Assembly (NCBI GenBank): GCA_008933525.1
Contig: WBUV01000084.1
Coordinates: 1 to 9,790, forward strand
Source of the DNA: Bacteroidales bacterium
GTDB taxonomy: Bacteria > Bacteroidota > Bacteroidia > Bacteroidales > Tenuifilaceae
Direction of reading: 5' to 3'
DNA length: 9,790 nucleotides
Below the pieces are notes generated by a model. That model worked only from the letters and a program-made list of their open reading frames with translations, was not told the DNA's origin and did not search any database. Shown piece after piece: positions 6,755-9,790 of this stretch. Within the stretch, counting starts at the first letter, position 1. Every line of letters begins with the position of its first letter. The translations under genes were made by a program, and so were the position numbers.

Positions 6755-7333
6755 CTATCCTAACCGCTCCTCAACAACCTTCCAATCCAGAATTTCCCAG
6801 AATTTCTGTAAATAATCAGCTCTTCGATTCTGGTAATCCAAATAGTAAGCGTGCTCCCACACATCGCAGGTAAGTAAGGGCTTTAGCCCTTTCCTTAATG
6901 GATTTCCTGCGTTCGACTCCTGACTTATCTCTAAATGTCCTTGATTATTTAACGATAACCAAGCCCACCCTGAACCAAAAAGGGTTAAAGCGGCTTTATT
7001 GAATTTTTCCTTAAACTCAGAAAGTGAGCCATAATCCAACTCAATTAAACGCAGTAAGCGTCCCGATGGCACTGATTTGGGATTGGGCGAAAACGATTCG
7101 AAATAAAAAGTATGGTTCCAAACCTGTGCACCATTGTTAAATATTCCTCCTTCGGACTCTTTAATTATTGTTTCGAGGGTTGCATTCTCGAAGGGCGTAC
7201 CAACTATAAGGTTATTCAGGTTATTAACGTATGCCTGATGATGTTTTCCATAATGAAAATCAAATGTTTGAGAGGAGATAACATCTTTTAAAGCATCAGT
7301 AGCGTAGGGTAACTTTGGCAATTCGTGTATCAT
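6755..7333 (-). CDS. sodB: Superoxide dismutase, iron type (possibly cambialistic)
   Basis: The enzyme turns superoxide into oxygen and hydrogen peroxide in the cytoplasm. The 192-residue product has all four metal ligands: His27 (DFHYGKHH), His74 (VWNHTFYF), Asp157 and His161 (DVWEHAYY). Gln70 in GAQVWNH sits where iron-type enzymes carry the second-sphere glutamine. FGSGWAWL and SNAGNPL also fit the Fe/cambialistic group. The closing DVWEHAYYLDYQNRRADYL is a clear family signature, and there is no signal peptide. The gene begins 24 bases after the stop of the TPR-SpoIIE gene and ends at a strong terminator. No promoter matching the Bacteroidota consensus was found in the gap, so it may be cotranscribed with the phosphatase. 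Metal preference is inferred from sequence only. Confidence 0.95.
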   Translation of the reverse strand: MIHELPKLPYATDALKDVISSQTFDFHYGKHHQAYVNNLNNLIVGTPFENATLETIIKESEGGIFNNGAQVWNHTFYFESFSPNPKSVPSGRLLRLIELDYGSLSEFKEKFNKAALTLFGSGWAWLSLNNQGHLEISQESNAGNPLRKGLKPLLTCDVWEHAYYLDYQNRRADYLQKFWEILDWKVVEERLG

Positions 7334-7342
7334 ATTAATATG
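7331..7342. repeat. 12-bp perfect palindrome over the superoxide dismutase start codon
   Basis: CATATTAATATG is its own reverse complement, and its minus-strand 3' end is the ATG of the SOD gene. It could be a regulator site, but all-AT cores form such palindromes easily by chance. Confidence 0.35.
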
Positions 7343-7357
7343 TTTTGGTTAATATAT

Positions 7358-9784
7358 TTAGGATAATCTAATTCCCATCACCAGAATATCATCGGTTTGA
7401 TTTTCGGATTCGCCTTTCCACTTCTCAAGAGTTGTCCAAATTACTTGTTTCTGCTGGTTTAATGGTAGACCCTTGATAGAATTTATGAGCGACCTAAAGG
7501 CTGTGTGTCCAAATTTTTTACTATGCTCGCCACCAAACTGATCCATAAAACCATCGGAAAATAAATAAATGGTATCACCTTTATTGATCTTAAATTTTAT
7601 TTCATTAAAGGAGTCCATTCTATCAAAATAAGAGACAGGCATTCTATCGGGCTTTAACTCTATCAAACCATCATAATGGACTGCAATCTTTTCGGAAGGT
7701 TCAACAACTTCAGAGGTGCTGATTAGGATTGGTAAATTTGCACCAGCATAGGTTAAAACTTGAGAATTCTTATCGTATGTACATAGAGCGATATCCATAC
7801 CATCGTAACTATCTTCTTCCCTCCCTTTTTGCCCCAGAGCATTGATAATGTTTTGGCGTAGTGCCGATAATATAGTTGATGGAGTTTTAACTGATTCTCG
7901 GGTAATCATATCATTAATCATCGAAATTCCAAGCATACTCATAAAACCACCTGGTACTCCGTGACCTGTAGAATCGGCTGCTGCAAATCCAATCTGATTA
8001 CCACAGTTCCCAACCCAGTAAAAATCACCTCCGACCGATTCCTTAGGTTGGTAAACAATAAAGTAATCGGCAAAGTAATGCTGTAAAACTGGTGTTGAGG
8101 GCAAAATCGCCTGTTGGATCTTTTTAGCATAGTCTATAGACTCCCCCAAATCGGTTAGCATATTAATAATCCTATCGCGCTGATATATAACTAAATTCTT
8201 TTGTATCTCTATTTCGTCGCGTTGTTCAATTAGTTCCTGTTTTTGGCGCTCTACTTCCAACTGTTGATGTCCTAACTCGTTGTTAACTCGCTGTTTATTC
8301 TTCAACGTATAAATAAAAAGGACTAATACTAATAGCGTTACACCAAAGGCTCCCATAAAAAAGTAGGCTAAACGCGTTTTGCTGTCCTTCTCTTTCTCCA
8401 CAACCATTAATTCGCTATCCTTCAGAATTGAGTGCTTTTTCATTAAGGCATCGTACTCGGACTTTAACTGCAAAGTAAGCATCTTCTTTAAATTACTCTG
8501 TCCTAATATGCTATCGTGTACCGAAACATACTGCTGATAGTAGTATAAACTCTTCTTACAATCCCCTAGTGAGTTGTAAAACTCATATAAATTCTTATAA
8601 ATTTGATCCTTAACATCTAACATTTGACTTTTAGCGACAACCGATTCCGCCTCGGCCATTATCTCGAATGCTTTCTTCTGCTGGCCAACCTCAAAGTATG
8701 TTATTGCAAGCTGTACTAACGATTCTAAATATCCTCGGGGCTCGTTCAAATCCTTATAACTATTGCTTGCAGTATTGAGAAAAGAAAATGCTTGATCGTA
8801 AAGTTTTAGTTTTCTGTAGGTTTCACCTTTGAACCGATTCACATTTGCAAGCCCTCCTCTATCCTTCAGTTGCTCCTTAATAACTGCAGCTTGATCGAAG
8901 TATATTAAGGCGCTATCAAGTTTGTTCTGAAGGAGAAATACTGAACCAATATTCATTAAAGAGTTTGAAATTCCTCGTCGATCGTTCAGCTGAATTTTTA
9001 TTGACCACGATTTTTTAAGATGGCTAATCGCTTTATCGAAATCATTTATTTCTCTGAATACTAATCCAATATTGTTATGCTGATACGATACACCTTGCAA
9101 GTCGTTAACTTCAATTCTAAGTGGTAGTGCTCGGAGCAAAAAATCCAATGCGTTGCTATAATCGCCCTGATACCAAAACAGGACACCAATACTATTTAAT
9201 ATGGAGGCTATTCCTTGTTTATCGTTTAGCTCTTCCTTTATATTAAGAGCCTTAATATACAACTCCATTGATTCGGAGTATTGGCCAATTTGAGATAAAG
9301 TAGTTCCAAGCCCATAGCTGGCATCGGCTATTCCATTTAAATCATTTGTACTGTTAGCAATTTCTATCGCCTTTTTATAGTATATAATTGAACTATCGTT
9401 GCAATCAATCCGTTTCAAAAAGTTTGCTAATTGGCAATAAGTCTTGATTAAGGATTTTTCATCACGAATTTCTTCGAAGCCTTTAATGGCCTGATGCATA
9501 AAAATGACAGCAGAATCGGTATTTGACATTTCGTAATGGGTATTACCCATAAAGAAATTACCACTCGAAACGCCGAATAAATAGTTGATCTTTTTTGACT
9601 CACTAATGACCTTGCGCGACAGTTGCTGAGCAGCCAAAAAGTCTCTTGAATCGAGTAATAATTTTATAGCATCTAAATTACTATTGATCCTACTGGTATC
9701 ATCGGATCTATCCGCCTGTAATAATGGCAAATTTGAAAAAAATATTAATACAATGGCAGCGGTATATAAAACTACTCGACTCAT
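7358..9784 (-). CDS. Transmembrane sensor phosphatase: exported TPR repeats and SpoIIE/PP2C domain
   Basis: This 808-residue protein shares the plan of the propeller phosphatase but has a different sensor. Residues 1-24 are a signal peptide (LLQA before DRSDD). Residues 67-426 can be cut into nine tetratricopeptide units of exactly 40 residues, with 27-66 as a possible tenth. The central units start N-D-x-x-G-[I/V], for example NDKQGIASILNSIGVLFWYQ. A membrane span covers 472-494, then a coiled coil (about 495-545) and the linker ESIDYAKKIQQAILPS. The SpoIIE phosphatase follows, with metal-binding acids D587 (GGDFYWV), D604 (ADSTGHG), D744 (FSDG) and D798-D799. The TPR part is therefore predicted to be periplasmic and the phosphatase cytoplasmic. 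The start at 9784 is 6 bases from the window edge, so its promoter is outside. The ligand and phosphoprotein target are unknown; an anti-anti-sigma STAS protein is the usual guess for this family. Confidence 0.93.
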   Translation of the reverse strand: MSRVVLYTAAIVLIFFSNLPLLQADRSDDTSRINSNLDAIKLLLDSRDFLAAQQLSRKVISESKKINYLFGVSSGNFFMGNTHYEMSNTDSAVIFMHQAIKGFEEIRDEKSLIKTYCQLANFLKRIDCNDSSIIYYKKAIEIANSTNDLNGIADASYGLGTTLSQIGQYSESMELYIKALNIKEELNDKQGIASILNSIGVLFWYQGDYSNALDFLLRALPLRIEVNDLQGVSYQHNNIGLVFREINDFDKAISHLKKSWSIKIQLNDRRGISNSLMNIGSVFLLQNKLDSALIYFDQAAVIKEQLKDRGGLANVNRFKGETYRKLKLYDQAFSFLNTASNSYKDLNEPRGYLESLVQLAITYFEVGQQKKAFEIMAEAESVVAKSQMLDVKDQIYKNLYEFYNSLGDCKKSLYYYQQYVSVHDSILGQSNLKKMLTLQLKSEYDALMKKHSILKDSELMVVEKEKDSKTRLAYFFMGAFGVTLLVLVLFIYTLKNKQRVNNELGHQQLEVERQKQELIEQRDEIEIQKNLVIYQRDRIINMLTDLGESIDYAKKIQQAILPSTPVLQHYFADYFIVYQPKESVGGDFYWVGNCGNQIGFAAADSTGHGVPGGFMSMLGISMINDMITRESVKTPSTILSALRQNIINALGQKGREEDSYDGMDIALCTYDKNSQVLTYAGANLPILISTSEVVEPSEKIAVHYDGLIELKPDRMPVSYFDRMDSFNEIKFKINKGDTIYLFSDGFMDQFGGEHSKKFGHTAFRSLINSIKGLPLNQQKQVIWTTLEKWKGESENQTDDILVMGIRLS

Positions 9785-9790
9785 TTATTG

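Noticed and set aside
8507..9586. Tandem DNA repeat or CRISPR-like array with 120-bp period
   Set aside because: The period comes from diverged TPR codons in one continuous reading frame; the copies are not near-identical at DNA level and there are no spacers.
1..9790. Mobile element, defence island or horizontally acquired block
   Set aside because: No transposase, integrase, att repeats, tRNA or clear break in base composition was seen; the genes look like ordinary Bacteroidota chromosome.

Overview
The window looks like chromosomal DNA of a Bacteroidota member, possibly of the Bacteroidales or a related order; this is inferred, not proven. The signs are AT-rich coding sequence, starts without clear Shine-Dalgarno sequences, matches to the Bacteroidota promoter consensus (TTTG, 19 nt, TAnnTTTG), a type IX secretion (T9SS) sorting domain, and a 'Reg_prop' beta-propeller sensor. 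No tRNA, rRNA, CRISPR array, insertion sequence or phage gene was seen. Coding density is high and no gene-free stretch exceeds about 90 bases.

Plus strand, 1-6119. The window opens in the last 100 codons of a YceI-family lipid-binding protein. After 10 bases comes a 1065-residue membrane protein: an exported 14-blade propeller, a Y_Y_Y domain, one membrane span, a coiled coil and a cytoplasmic SpoIIE/PP2C phosphatase. Behind a strong hairpin lies a small secreted plastocyanin-like copper protein with a T9SS sorting tail. Then come truA (tRNA pseudouridine synthase) and amrS (AmmeMemoRadiSam radical SAM enzyme), each with a plausible promoter of its own.

Minus strand, 9784-6116. A second SpoIIE phosphatase (808 residues) is built on the same plan, but its exported sensor half is a run of TPR repeats in exact 40-residue register. 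It is followed by an iron-type superoxide dismutase, a rho-independent terminator, and an FMN nitroreductase whose stop codon overlaps that of the convergent amrS.

The main theme is two transmembrane phosphatase receptors of the same plan at the two ends of the window, with unrelated exterior sensors joined to the same linker and phosphatase. They probably report envelope conditions to a cytoplasmic partner-switching system (STAS anti-anti-sigma type), but no kinase, STAS or sigma gene is in view. The genes between them are housekeeping (truA) or redox-related (SOD, nitroreductase, radical SAM, cupredoxin). I see no proof that the whole window is one functional system.
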